Shown: in pieces, positions 1 to 8,276 of the stretch
How the letters are laid out: the number at the start of each line of letters is the position of its first letter
How positions within the stretch are numbered: position 1 is the first letter of the stretch
Made by a program: the position numbers and the translations under genes
Origin: Chloroflexota bacterium
Lineage (GTDB): Bacteria > Chloroflexota > Dehalococcoidia > Bin125
Direction of reading: 5' to 3'
DNA: 64,000 bases
Assembly: GCA_009838915.1 (NCBI GenBank)
Contig: VXQT01000034.1
Coordinates: 99,896-163,895, forward strand
Notes under the pieces: model-generated
Database searches by the model: none
Seen by the model: only the letters and a program-made list of their open reading frames with translations
Told to the model about the DNA's origin: nothing

Positions 1-438
1 ACTGTCGACCGTCTCGTTGAGCGAGACGGTCTCCGCGTCGGTGTAGCTGCGCACGGCGGCCTCGACGGCGGCGCGCGCGTCGTCCGAGAGCGGCACGGCC
101 GTGGTGACCGTCGCCTCGGCGATGCCGCGTACCTCATTCAGACGGTCGCGGAAAGCCTCGGCGATCTGCGCCGTCAGGTTGGCCCGACGCTTGCGCACGA
201 GCAGCTTGGCGAAGTTGCCCGCGGCGGTCTGCACGTCGGGCAGCGCCTGGTCGAGCACCTGTTCCTTTTGCTCCTGCGTGACGCGGGTCGAGATCAGGAA
301 CCCGTAGATGGTCTGATCCGCGAAGAGCTGGGCGATGTCGCCGAGATCGGACAGCCAGCGCTCGTGCGACGCGGTGTCGTGTGCGATACCGAAGACGGCA
401 TCGGCGTAGCGTCGGGCGGCTGGGTCGCTCTGCGGCAC
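1..438 (-). CDS. atpH: F1F0 ATP synthase delta subunit (partial, C-terminus beyond window)
   Basis: Delta links the F1 head to the peripheral stalk. I translated the minus strand from a GTG at 436-438, which has GAGGAG six bases upstream. It gives 146 residues in frame to the window edge, beginning VPQSDPAARRYADAVFG. The helical N-terminal OSCP-type domain is visible, including the start of the family pattern (YADAVF, then DI..LF and FL.....T..QK). The C-terminal part is cut off by the left edge. It lies 34 bp downstream of atpF, in the standard order Z-B-E-F-H. The remaining subunit genes would be expected to the left of the window. Confidence 0.93.
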   Translation of the reverse strand, partial: MPQSDPAARRYADAVFGIAHDTASHERWLSDLGDIAQLFADQTIYGFLISTRVTQEQKEQVLDQALPDVQTAAGNFAKLLVRKRRANLTAQIAEAFRDRLNEVRGIAEATVTTAVPLSDDARAAVEAAVRSYTDAETVSLNETVDS

Positions 439-472
439 GCGGGACTCCTCGTCTTGCTCTTCTCGGGTTCGG

Positions 473-964
473 TCAGTTCTGTGACGACTCGGCGAGCACG
501 TCGGCGATCAGGCGTTGGTGGTCGTCGGCGTCGAGCGACTGGCCGATCACGCGCTCGGCGGCGGCGATCGCCATGCCGGCGAACTCGTTGCGCAGTTGCT
601 GGACGGCCTGATCGCGTTCCTGCTCGATCTCCGAGCGGGCGCGTTCGATTAGCTGATCCGCCTGGACCGAGGCGTTGTCTCGCGCTTCCGATTCGATCCG
701 CTGGGCGAGTTCCTGCGCCTGAGCGACGAGTCGCTGCGCTTCCTCGCGTCCCTGTTGGATCTCGGCGAGCGCTTCGGTGCGCGCCTCTTCAGCCGCTTCC
801 TGGGCTCGCTCCGAGGCCGTGAGGCCTTCCTCGATGCGCTTGCGGCGCTCGTCGAGGACGCGGCCCAACGGCTTGTAGAGCAGGAAGACCAGGAGGGCGA
901 ACAGGATGCCGAAACTGATGAAGTGGGTGATCAGTCCGGCGAGGTTGAGACCGAGTGCGTCCAT
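473..964 (-). CDS. atpF: F1F0 ATP synthase subunit b
   Basis: This is the peripheral-stalk subunit that holds the F1 head to the membrane sector. The protein has 163 residues: one membrane helix at about 10-32, then a long charged coiled coil rich in Glu, Arg, Ala and Gln (about 35-150). Length and layout are normal for AtpF. The motif KPLGRVLDERRKRIEEGL after the membrane helix is typical. The ATG at 964 has CAGGA six bases upstream. It sits between atpE (124 bp upstream) and atpH (34 bp downstream). Confidence 0.96.
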   Translation of the reverse strand: MDALGLNLAGLITHFISFGILFALLVFLLYKPLGRVLDERRKRIEEGLTASERAQEAAEEARTEALAEIQQGREEAQRLVAQAQELAQRIESEARDNASVQADQLIERARSEIEQERDQAVQQLRNEFAGMAIAAAERVIGQSLDADDHQRLIADVLAESSQN

Positions 965-1088
965 ACGGTCCTGCCAATCAATCTGTTCCCGCGGATGTTC
1001 GTCTCAACGCGGCGCAGCAGACTTGTGCTGTGCGAGCCGAGCCGAGACGAGTAGCGGGTGCTTCCGGCTCTCGGCGTCTGCCGAGAGG

Positions 1089-1421
<333 letters not shown>

Positions 1422-1443
1422 TCATGCCTCAGTTTCCAAGCGG

Positions 1444-2964
1444 CTAGTGTTCCGCCGCCTCATCGTGGTGCTCGTCGTGGTCGCCGACCGCGGTCGAAGC
1501 GAAGACGAGCGTCAACATGGCGAAGACGAAGGCCTGGATGAATCCGACGAAGACCTCGAGTCCGAAGAAGACCGTGGGCACGACGAACGCAACCAGGAAC
1601 ATCGAGATGAATAGCACCACTTCGCCGGCGAAGATGTTTCCGAACAGACGGAAGGTGAACGAGATCACGCGTCCGACCTCGGAGACGATTTCGAGTATGC
1701 CGACAAAGACGCCCATCGGCCCCTTGACGATGGCGTGCGAACCGACGCCGATGTACTTGCCGAAGTTGGCGCCGATGCCGACGCCGCGCATGCCGAAGTA
1801 CTGCACGGCGAGGAACGACCAGAGCGCCAGCGCCAGCGGCAGGTTCACGTCGGAGGCCAGGGCCCTGAAGATCGGGAAGATGTGGCCGACGGTCTCGCCG
1901 GCGAAGCCCTGATCTTCGAGCTCAATCACGAAGCCGATATGCGCCGTGTTGACGGTCGTCAGCGCGGCCTGACCGGAGCAACTGCGGTCGTCGGAGGGCA
2001 GGCAAATCTCGTTGCCTGCGTCGATGTAGACGGGCTCGGCGAAACCGTCGTAGGAGAAATCGCGCGGCGTGTCGAACAGGGTGCGCGGTGGGACGATCTT
2101 GAAGCCGGAACCGCTCAGAATCGGACCGGTCGCGCGGACGAGCTCCGCGTCGGCGGCGGCCAGCGGCAGGTTGTAGAAGATCGCGTCGTGGACGTACTTC
2201 ACCGCCACGCCGGCATGTTCGAGCCGCTCGGCCAGCGCGTGCTCCAGATCCGCGCCGGAGAGGTCGGAGGGCAGCGGGTCCTCGGTGAAGGCCGCGCGAA
2301 CGGCGAGTTCCACGTCGCTCAGATGTCCTTCGCGCAACTCGTCGATATGCACGTCCGATTGCGCGTGGGTCTCCTGGAAGCTGCCCGTCTCGTAGTCGCT
2401 GAAGTGAATCGGCATGAAGAAGGCGTTCTGGAATGTGTCGTTGATCGCGTCGATTTCGCCGCCCGACAGTTCGCGTTCGCCCGCTTCAAGGTCCTCGACT
2501 ACCTCGACGACCGAGATTTCCATTTCGTGCAGGTAGTGGTAGCGGTAGTTCTCGACCGGGCCGATCACGTTGTTCCAGGGGAACAGGGCGAACCAGTTAC
2601 CGATCAGCAGGAAGATGAAGATGGTGAAGACGAAGGGGAAGAACTTCTTGCCGTTGCGCTCGCCGCCGACCTGCTGGGAGATTCCCATGAAGGCCTCGTA
2701 GATCGCCTCGACCAGATTCTGGAAGCCTGAGGGCACGAGCGCCGCCTCGACGTCGCGGGTGCGCCGGTAAACGACAAAGGCGGCGAGGGCGAGCAGGACG
2801 ATCACGACCCAGGCGGAGAGGATGGTGTTCGTGACCTCGTAGGAGCCGATCGAGAAGACGGGCTCGGCGGCGAGGGCGATCACCGGCGAGGGGGCGCGGA
2901 CAACGAAGAAGCCGAAGACGGCGAACGCGAGGGTGGCGAAGATGATCAGGCGTCTTCGGCTCAC
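1444..2964 (-). CDS. atpB: F1F0 ATP synthase subunit a with a large internal insertion
   Basis: Subunit a forms the proton half-channels next to the c-ring. The protein is 506 residues, about twice the usual 240-290. The conserved core is intact: early membrane helices (about 50-67 and 112-130), the stator arginine Arg439 in FRLFGN, and the C-terminal FIQAFVFAMLTLVF helix. Between residues about 141 and 370 lies an acidic insertion of about 230 residues with two cysteines (321 and 329), placed before the DVNLPLALAL segment that normally follows directly. By the known topology this loop faces outside the cytoplasm. The tail is His/Asp-rich (DHDEHHDEAAEH). The GTG start overlaps the atpZ stop (GTGA). 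Reading frame and codon use continue through the insertion, so a frameshift is unlikely. Confidence 0.93.
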   Translation of the reverse strand: MSRRRLIIFATLAFAVFGFFVVRAPSPVIALAAEPVFSIGSYEVTNTILSAWVVIVLLALAAFVVYRRTRDVEAALVPSGFQNLVEAIYEAFMGISQQVGGERNGKKFFPFVFTIFIFLLIGNWFALFPWNNVIGPVENYRYHYLHEMEISVVEVVEDLEAGERELSGGEIDAINDTFQNAFFMPIHFSDYETGSFQETHAQSDVHIDELREGHLSDVELAVRAAFTEDPLPSDLSGADLEHALAERLEHAGVAVKYVHDAIFYNLPLAAADAELVRATGPILSGSGFKIVPPRTLFDTPRDFSYDGFAEPVYIDAGNEICLPSDDRSCSGQAALTTVNTAHIGFVIELEDQGFAGETVGHIFPIFRALASDVNLPLALALWSFLAVQYFGMRGVGIGANFGKYIGVGSHAIVKGPMGVFVGILEIVSEVGRVISFTFRLFGNIFAGEVVLFISMFLVAFVVPTVFFGLEVFVGFIQAFVFAMLTLVFASTAVGDHDEHHDEAAEH

Positions 2965-3245
2965 GCGCGCTCCTCCTCTTCCTGTTCATCGTCGGCCGGC
3001 GCGTCGTCGGAAGGGCGCCGTTCGGCATCGCGTTGCTTCGCCTGAGCAGCGAAGAGGTCTTGCAACATTCGGTATCCGCCCCAGCCGGCTGCTGCCAGGC
3101 CGAGGCCGAGTCCGACGAGCGTGAGCACGAAATCGGTGCCAAACTCGTCGTCCAGCAGAACCCCCCCGACAACGCCCAACACGATGCACGTGGCAACGTA
3201 CCAGCCGATGCCCATGAGCTGCATGGCCGCCGGCCACTGTCTCAC
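2961..3245 (-). CDS. AtpZ/AtpI-type ATP synthase accessory membrane protein
   Basis: The protein has 94 residues, with two membrane helices (about 10-30 and 38-58) and a very acidic, Glu/Asp-rich tail (DDEQEEEERA). It is the first gene of the atp operon, where small AtpI/AtpZ proteins that help c-ring assembly or ion supply are usually found. The helical hairpin with Gly-rich segments (GVVGGVLLDDEFG) fits AtpZ/AtpI, but the family is poorly conserved and I rely partly on position. The GTG start at 3245 has AAGGGG about six bases upstream, and its stop overlaps the atpB start. Confidence 0.78.
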   Translation of the reverse strand: MRQWPAAMQLMGIGWYVATCIVLGVVGGVLLDDEFGTDFVLTLVGLGLGLAAAGWGGYRMLQDLFAAQAKQRDAERRPSDDAPADDEQEEEERA

Positions 3246-3320
3246 GGGAGACCCCTTACTGGAGCAATGCGAAGATTATCACAAACTTCACTTGCAACAA
3301 CCGGCCTGTGCCAACTCTTT

Positions 3321-3366
3321 TGCCCTCTCCCCCGCTGCGCGGGGGAAGATGCCGCAGGCAGAAGGG
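3321..3366 (-). repeat. Dispersed hairpin repeat, family B (copy 1)
   Basis: An 8-bp stem (3328-3335 with 3339-3346, loop TGC) followed by GATGCCGCAGGCAGAAGGGGG. Inverted relative to 33174 and 41007. It lies just downstream of the DUF151 gene and could also act as its terminator. Confidence 0.75.
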
Positions 3367-3378
3367 GGCAGACGCCGG

Positions 3379-3900
3379 CTACTCGAAGTCGTCCATATCG
3401 AGTGACTCGATGAAATCGCGGAAGGCGGACATCTTCTCAAGCTCTTCCGGCTTCACCGGCTCCGGTCGGTCGGCGTCCTCACTCGCGATCAACCCTTCGT
3501 CGTCGAGCAGTACCCCGGCCTGGTCGATCACGGCGTCCTCGACAAAGATTGGCGCTTCGGCCCGAACCGCGAGCGCGATCGCGTCGGAGGGACGCGAGTC
3601 GATCTCAACCTGTTCGTTGTTCACGTCCAGGAACACCCGCGCGTAGTAGGTGTCGTTACGCACTTCGGTGACGACCACCCGGGTCACGCTCGCGCCGAGC
3701 TCTTGCATCACATTCGTCATCAGGTCGTGGGTCATTGGCCGCTGCACCGAGACATCCTGCAGACGGATCGCGATCGCATCCGCCTCGGCCGCGCCGATGT
3801 AGATCGTCAGGTAACGGTCGGCGTCCTTTTCCTTCAGCACGACGACTCGGTTGTAGTTCATCAGGGAGACGCGAAGCGCTTCGATCGTGACTTCTTTCAT
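3379..3900 (-). CDS. Bifunctional nuclease-domain protein (DUF151/BFN)
   Basis: The protein has 173 residues. The BFN fold is recognised by VVLKEKDADRYLTIYIG, EADAIAIRLQ, RPMTHDLM, ARVFLD and SRPSDAIALAVR. In the family, the last of these motifs contains the conserved SRPSDA signature. Members of DUF151 are reported to have nuclease activity in plants, while the role of the bacterial ones is unclear. I chose the ATG at 3900 because AGGAAGGG lies upstream and the family motif begins soon after. A TAATCT hexamer lies 34 bases before the start. The C-terminus is an acidic tail (about 140-173). Confidence 0.9.
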   Translation of the reverse strand: MKEVTIEALRVSLMNYNRVVVLKEKDADRYLTIYIGAAEADAIAIRLQDVSVQRPMTHDLMTNVMQELGASVTRVVVTEVRNDTYYARVFLDVNNEQVEIDSRPSDAIALAVRAEAPIFVEDAVIDQAGVLLDDEGLIASEDADRPEPVKPEELEKMSAFRDFIESLDMDDFE

Positions 3901-3937
3901 GTCGCGTTTCCCTTCCTGTAGCTCATGCGGTGTCAGA

Positions 3938-5275
3938 TTAGCGTAGGCCGTCACCGGCGGGCGCAGGCGGCGCGGGGCCGGATCGACCCAGCCAGATGGA
4001 AGCAACGGTGACTGCAAACAGACCGCCGCCAAGCAGGAAGAGTCCCTGGCGCACGCCTGCAGCGTCGGAGACGCCGCCGACGAGCAGCAAGGCCAGCATC
4101 GAGACCGCATTGGCGAGCATCATCTGGGTCGAGAACAGCCGTCCGCGCATCGCCGGCGGCGCGCGCTCCTGGAGCAGGGTCTGGGCCGGTGCGTTGACCA
4201 TGGCGTAGGCGAGGCCCAGCGGAAACGCCATGATCAGGGTCGCGGCCAGCAGCCAATCCTGGGTCGAGCCGGTTGAGCGCAGGAAGTCGAGCACGCCGAA
4301 CATCGTCACGATCACGGTGATGACGGCGAGACCAACAGAGGCCATCGCGGCGATCCGGAATCTACGGCCCAACCAGGGCACGCAGACCAGCGCCAGCAGC
4401 GCGCCGAATCCGGTCGGCCAAAAGACGAAGACGGCGTCCTCCTCGGCCCGGCCCAGCACGTCGTGCACGAACTGCGGCACCAGCACCGCAAACATGAACA
4501 GCATCATCACGCCAGAGATGAGCTGGATCAGCGCCAGCGCCGTGAGTCGATCCTGCCAGACGAGCGCGCCGGTCGCCCTGATGTCGGCCAGTGTGGCGGC
4601 AAAGGCCGCGCGAATCTGGCCCACATCCTCCGAGACTCGGTGGGGCACGCGGTCGAACGGCGTCAGCGCCGGCAGGCAAGCCAGCAGCACTGCCGAGCAC
4701 GCCAGGGCCACCGCGCTGAGGATGTACGACACATCGAAGCCGATCACCTTGAGCATGATCGGCGCGAGCACGACCAGTCCGATGAGCTGCATCGAGGTCG
4801 CCGTGAACTGGAAAGCAGAGTTCGCGGAGAGGAGCTGTTGACGCGCGACGAAGCGTGGCAACGCCGCCGCGCCGGCAGGCACGGCGAACTGCCCCGCGAG
4901 CGCGGTGCCGAAGGCGACGGCGTAGACCGCGCCGACCGAGACGTTGTCGGCCAGCAAGAGCAGCGCCGTCAGGCCGGCACGGATGATCACGGCGACGATC
5001 AGTACTCGGCGCTTGTCCAGGCGGTCGAGCAACACGCCTGCGATTGCACCGGTTGCGACGGGCGGGGCGGCCAGGCAGATCACCAGCAGGGTCGAGGCGA
5101 ATGGCGAGCCGGTCTGTTCCAGCACCCAGATCAGCAGGACGAACTGCAGAGCCGAGTTGATGATTAACTGGATGCTGGTCGCGGACCAGAGCGCGAGGAA
5201 GGGTCGGTTGCGCAGGAGCGGCGCGACGGGCGGATCGGGCGGTGCGCCCGACCCAGTCCTGGAGTCGGATGTCAC
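3938..5275 (-). CDS. MFS transporter (EntS/multidrug exporter-like)
   Basis: The protein has 445 residues and about 12 membrane helices, with the MFS loop-2 signature as GVLLDRLDKRRVL (about 80-92) and a second copy near AMRGRLFSTQMM in the C-terminal half. The family resembles the enterobactin/macrolide exporter branch (a single MFS_3 domain). The substrate cannot be told from sequence. The GTG start overlaps the pyrF stop (GTGA), so the two are probably translated together. No functional link to pyrimidine synthesis is obvious. Confidence 0.88.
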   Translation of the reverse strand: MTSDSRTGSGAPPDPPVAPLLRNRPFLALWSATSIQLIINSALQFVLLIWVLEQTGSPFASTLLVICLAAPPVATGAIAGVLLDRLDKRRVLIVAVIIRAGLTALLLLADNVSVGAVYAVAFGTALAGQFAVPAGAAALPRFVARQQLLSANSAFQFTATSMQLIGLVVLAPIMLKVIGFDVSYILSAVALACSAVLLACLPALTPFDRVPHRVSEDVGQIRAAFAATLADIRATGALVWQDRLTALALIQLISGVMMLFMFAVLVPQFVHDVLGRAEEDAVFVFWPTGFGALLALVCVPWLGRRFRIAAMASVGLAVITVIVTMFGVLDFLRSTGSTQDWLLAATLIMAFPLGLAYAMVNAPAQTLLQERAPPAMRGRLFSTQMMLANAVSMLALLLVGGVSDAAGVRQGLFLLGGGLFAVTVASIWLGRSGPAPPAPAGDGLR

Positions 5276-6093
5276 GACGAGAGTCGGGCAGGCTTGGCCG
5301 CGTTGGCCGCGGCGCGCAAGTCCTGAGCCGCTTCGCGGATGTCCTCCTCGTCACCCGCATAGATCACTGACCGCGAAACCGAGACCAGTAGTCCTTGACC
5401 GTCGGCGTCGACGCCGGCGGCGACGGACGCCTCCAGGTCGCCGCCCTGCGCGCCGACTCCGGGCAGCAGGATGGGCAGGTCGGGACAACGCGCGCGGACC
5501 TGTGCCAGTTCGTCGGGCCAGGTCGCGCCGACGACCAATCCCAGGTTGTCGTGGTTGGCCGCCGCCCAGTCGCGAGCCAGCGAGGCGACGGAGAGGTACA
5601 GCGGTTCGCCCTCGCCTACTTGCAGGGACTGCAGTTCGCCGGCGCCCAGATTCGACGTCCGGCACAGCGCGAACGCGCCGCGTTCGGGACGTTGGAGGAA
5701 TGGCGCGACGGCATCGCCGCCCAGATACGGATTGATCGTCAGCGCGTCGACACCGAACCAGTCGAAGGCCGCCTGCGCATATGCCTCGGCGGTGTTGCCG
5801 ATGTCGTTGCGCTTGGCGTCGAGAATCACAAACGCATGCGGGGCGACTCGGCGGACGGTCTCGATGGTGTCCTTGAGCGCCTGCCATCCGGCGAAGCCCG
5901 CCGCTTCGTAGAAGGCCGATTGCGGCTTGTAGGCGCAGACCAGGTCAGCGGTCGCTTCGATCACGCGAGTGTTGAAACTCAGAATCTCGTCCGCCGCCGT
6001 TCGGTTCGGTTGCGGGTCGAGACCGACGCAGATCAGCGAGTCCGCAGACTCCATGGCGCTGGCAAGTCGTTCGCGGAATGGCAGCTCCGGCAT
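5272..6093 (-). CDS. pyrF: Orotidine 5'-phosphate decarboxylase
   Basis: PyrF makes UMP from OMP in the last step of pyrimidine synthesis. The 273-residue length and layout match the longer type-2 OMP decarboxylases. Visible are GLDPQPNR (24-31), the lysine-bearing YKPQSAFYE (55-63) and the catalytic D92-A-K94-R-N-D97. The C-terminal phosphate loop region (SVSRSVIYAG) is present. I place the start at the ATG at 6093. A longer reading to 6318 would add a low-complexity Arg-rich leader that overlaps the divergent comB gene. There is no Shine-Dalgarno; TACGCT lies exactly six bases upstream, suggesting a leaderless mRNA. Confidence 0.94.
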   Translation of the reverse strand: MPELPFRERLASAMESADSLICVGLDPQPNRTAADEILSFNTRVIEATADLVCAYKPQSAFYEAAGFAGWQALKDTIETVRRVAPHAFVILDAKRNDIGNTAEAYAQAAFDWFGVDALTINPYLGGDAVAPFLQRPERGAFALCRTSNLGAGELQSLQVGEGEPLYLSVASLARDWAAANHDNLGLVVGATWPDELAQVRARCPDLPILLPGVGAQGGDLEASVAAGVDADGQGLLVSVSRSVIYAGDEEDIREAAQDLRAAANAAKPARLSS

Positions 6094-6099
6094 GTCGAT

Positions 6100-6105
6100 A
6101 GCGTA
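6100..6105 (-). promoter_or_regulatory. -10 element of leaderless pyrF
   Basis: TACGCT on the minus strand, six bases before the pyrF ATG at 6093. No Shine-Dalgarno. The transcript would start at or next to the A of the start codon. Confidence 0.6.
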
Positions 6106-6125
6106 TCCCGCAGATCGCCCCGGCG

Positions 6126-6131
6126 TAGGCT
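6126..6131 (+). promoter_or_regulatory. -10 element of leaderless comB
   Basis: TAGGCT six bases before the GTG at 6138. Only 20 bp separate it from the opposite -10 element of pyrF, so the two promoters are back to back. Confidence 0.6.
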
Positions 6132-6137
6132 GCGGAC

Positions 6138-6887
6138 GTGTCACACGACGAATCCCTTGAGGTCGAGGTCTACCTGCAACCGCCGCCCGCCGACGCGCTC
6201 GCGGGCGCATCGGCGATCGTGCTGGACATCTTCCGCGCGACGACCGTCCATGCCGCCCTGTTTGCCGGCGGTGCGGAGGCCATCTATCCGGTCGCGGATT
6301 TCGCTGCCGGCGTCGCACTGCGCGAGATGTTGCCCGGCAGTGTGCTGATCGGCGAAGTCGGCGCCTTACCTCCGGCAGAGGCCGCGTTCGGCAACTCGCC
6401 GACCGAGTTCACCGCAATGGAGGTCTCGGGCTGGACCGTCGTCCATGTGACCAGCAACGGGACTCGCGCGCTGAGCGAAGCCCGGCAAGCGGACATCGCG
6501 CTGTCGGGCTGTCTGCGCAACGTGAGCGCGACGCTGAGTGCTGTCCTGGAGCGCAGGCCCGAGCGGATTGCCATCGTCTGCAGCGGCGACGGCGGCGGCA
6601 CAGCGCCGTCGGTGGAGGACAGTTTCGCCGCCGGCGCGTACGTCGCGGCGCTCAAACGCATGCGACCCGACATCCGCCTGCGCGGCGGCGCGAGACTGGC
6701 GCTCAAGCTCTACGACGCCTACGGACGCGCCCCCGCTCGCGCCTTCGCCGACTCTCCTCACGGCGACCATCTGCGCAAGCTGGGATTCGACGCCGACTTC
6801 GGGTTTGCCGGCGCGCTGGATGCCAGTTCCGACGTGATCGAACTGGCCGCCGATGCCGCAGGACGACCGGTGTTGCGGGTCCGCTAG
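6138..6887 (+). CDS. ComB-like 2-phosphosulfolactate phosphatase family protein
   Basis: The protein has 249 residues with family motifs VLDIFRATTVHAAL (about 29-42), GEVGALPP, GNSPTEF and VHVTSNGTRAL. ComB dephosphorylates 2-phosphosulfolactate in methanogen coenzyme M synthesis. Bacterial homologues occur without that pathway, and their substrate is often unknown; no ComA or ComC partner is visible here. The gene is divergent from pyrF with only 44 bp between the starts. The GTG start has no Shine-Dalgarno but has TAGGCT exactly six bases upstream. Confidence 0.87.
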   Translation: MSHDESLEVEVYLQPPPADALAGASAIVLDIFRATTVHAALFAGGAEAIYPVADFAAGVALREMLPGSVLIGEVGALPPAEAAFGNSPTEFTAMEVSGWTVVHVTSNGTRALSEARQADIALSGCLRNVSATLSAVLERRPERIAIVCSGDGGGTAPSVEDSFAAGAYVAALKRMRPDIRLRGGARLALKLYDAYGRAPARAFADSPHGDHLRKLGFDADFGFAGALDASSDVIELAADAAGRPVLRVR

Positions 6888-6925
6888 TCGGTCGGGACGC
6901 GGCGACGCGCTCGCACGCGGAAGAC

Positions 6926-6931
6926 TATCCT
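6926..6931 (+). promoter_or_regulatory. -10-like TATCCT of the amidohydrolase gene
   Basis: 32 bases before the ATG at 6964, which has a GGAGG site. No clear -35 box. Confidence 0.45.
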
Positions 6932-6963
6932 CTGCCCAGCAATTCCAGAGACCGGAGGCTGTC

Positions 6964-8175
6964 ATGGTCAGCGCCAATCCCACCGTCCACGAGAACCCGA
7001 TGCTCAACGCGATCCAGGGCATCAACGTGATCGACTGCGACTCGCATGTGACCGAGCCGCCCGACCTCTGGACCTCGCGCGCGCCGGCGACGCTGCGCGA
7101 CCGCATGCCGCAACTGCGCAAAGTGGACGGTGAGCACTTCTGGTTCGTCGACGGCGATGTGCCGCTCGGACCGGTCGGCCTCTCGGTCGTCGAAAGCAGC
7201 GGCGACAAGGTGCTCGGCATCCTCGGCGTGCATGACTTCGAGCGCCTTGATGCGGCGGCCTACGAGGTTCCTGCACGTCTGGAACTGATGGAGCGGCTGG
7301 GACTGTATGCACAGATCGTCTACCCAAACATCTCCGGCTTCGCCTCGGCCAACTTCCTCAACATCCCCGACCAGGAACTGCGCAACGCCTGCGTGACGAC
7401 CTACAACGACGCGATGGGCGAGTGGCAGACGACCTCGAGCGGCCGCCTGTTCCCGCAGGCGCTGCTGCCCTTCTGGGACCTCGACGCGACGCTGGCCGAG
7501 ATGCGCCGCACGGTCGAGGAGTACGGCACGCGGGGCTACACGATCTGCGACACGCCGGAGAAATTCGACCTGCCCGACTACGGCACCTCGCACTGGGACC
7601 CGTTCTTTGAGCTGGCTCAGGACCTCGACGTGGTGCTCAACTTCCACATCGGCTCCGGCGGGGCCAAGGGCGCGCCCTCCCCGTTCGTCTCCTCGCCCTG
7701 GGAATCGATGGGTCCCGAGCGCAAGTTGGCGATCGGCGCGGCCAACATCTACATCGACAACGCGCGGATGATCTCCAACTTGCTCTACAGCGACGTGCTC
7801 GAGCGCTTCCCGAAGCTCAAGTTCGTCTCGGTCGAGAGCGGCATCGGCTGGATCCCCTTCCTGCTCGAGGCCTGCGAGTACCAGTGGGACGAGATGGTCC
7901 CGACCGAGGTCAAGCACCACGAGTTGCGCCCCACTGAGAAGTTCCGGCGCAACATCTGGGCCTGCTTCTGGTTCGAGGACTTCGGTCCGCGCAAGGTGAT
8001 CGAGCAGATCGGCGTCAAGAACGTTCTCTTCGAGACCGACTTCCCCCACCCGACCTGTCTCTACCCGCGCAGCCAGGAGCACATCGCCAACGTCCTCGGC
8101 GACCTTGACCCCGAGGTGCGCACGGCGGTCCTGGAGCGCAACGCGTCGGAGCTGTATCGGATCGAGACGGGTTAG
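6964..8175 (+). CDS. Amidohydrolase_2-family metal-dependent hydrolase/decarboxylase
   Basis: The protein has 403 residues with the ACMSD-like TIM barrel (PF04909 type). The first metal motif is DCDSHVTEP (about 25-33), followed by LNFHIGSGG, SVESGIGWIPFL and FETDFPHP, whose Asp is the usual catalytic residue. Members hydrolyse or decarboxylate diverse carbon substrates, and the substrate here is unknown. The ATG at 6964 has GGAGG five bases upstream; an in-frame extension to 6853 was rejected because it overlaps comB and lacks homology. TATCCT lies 32 bases before the start. It begins a plus-strand run of catabolic genes. Confidence 0.9.
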   Translation: MVSANPTVHENPMLNAIQGINVIDCDSHVTEPPDLWTSRAPATLRDRMPQLRKVDGEHFWFVDGDVPLGPVGLSVVESSGDKVLGILGVHDFERLDAAAYEVPARLELMERLGLYAQIVYPNISGFASANFLNIPDQELRNACVTTYNDAMGEWQTTSSGRLFPQALLPFWDLDATLAEMRRTVEEYGTRGYTICDTPEKFDLPDYGTSHWDPFFELAQDLDVVLNFHIGSGGAKGAPSPFVSSPWESMGPERKLAIGAANIYIDNARMISNLLYSDVLERFPKLKFVSVESGIGWIPFLLEACEYQWDEMVPTEVKHHELRPTEKFRRNIWACFWFEDFGPRKVIEQIGVKNVLFETDFPHPTCLYPRSQEHIANVLGDLDPEVRTAVLERNASELYRIETG

Positions 8176-8235
8176 AGGCAGTGCCGAGCGCGTGGCTCTG
8201 GACCTGAATCCCAAGTCATCTCACGCCTGGCTCGT

Positions 8236-8241
8236 TATCCT
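8236..8241 (+). promoter_or_regulatory. -10-like TATCCT of the D-aminoacylase gene
   Basis: 35 bases before the ATG at 8277. No clear -35 box. Confidence 0.45.
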
Positions 8242-8276
8242 CGCACGAAACCTGAGACCGACTGGGAGAGTGGAAC

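Noticed and set aside
1855-2544. Extra sequence in atpB as a frameshift, inserted gene or assembly error.
   Set aside because: The frame stays open with the same codon use on both sides and no start codon with a ribosome site marks a separate gene inside. A real insertion is more likely.
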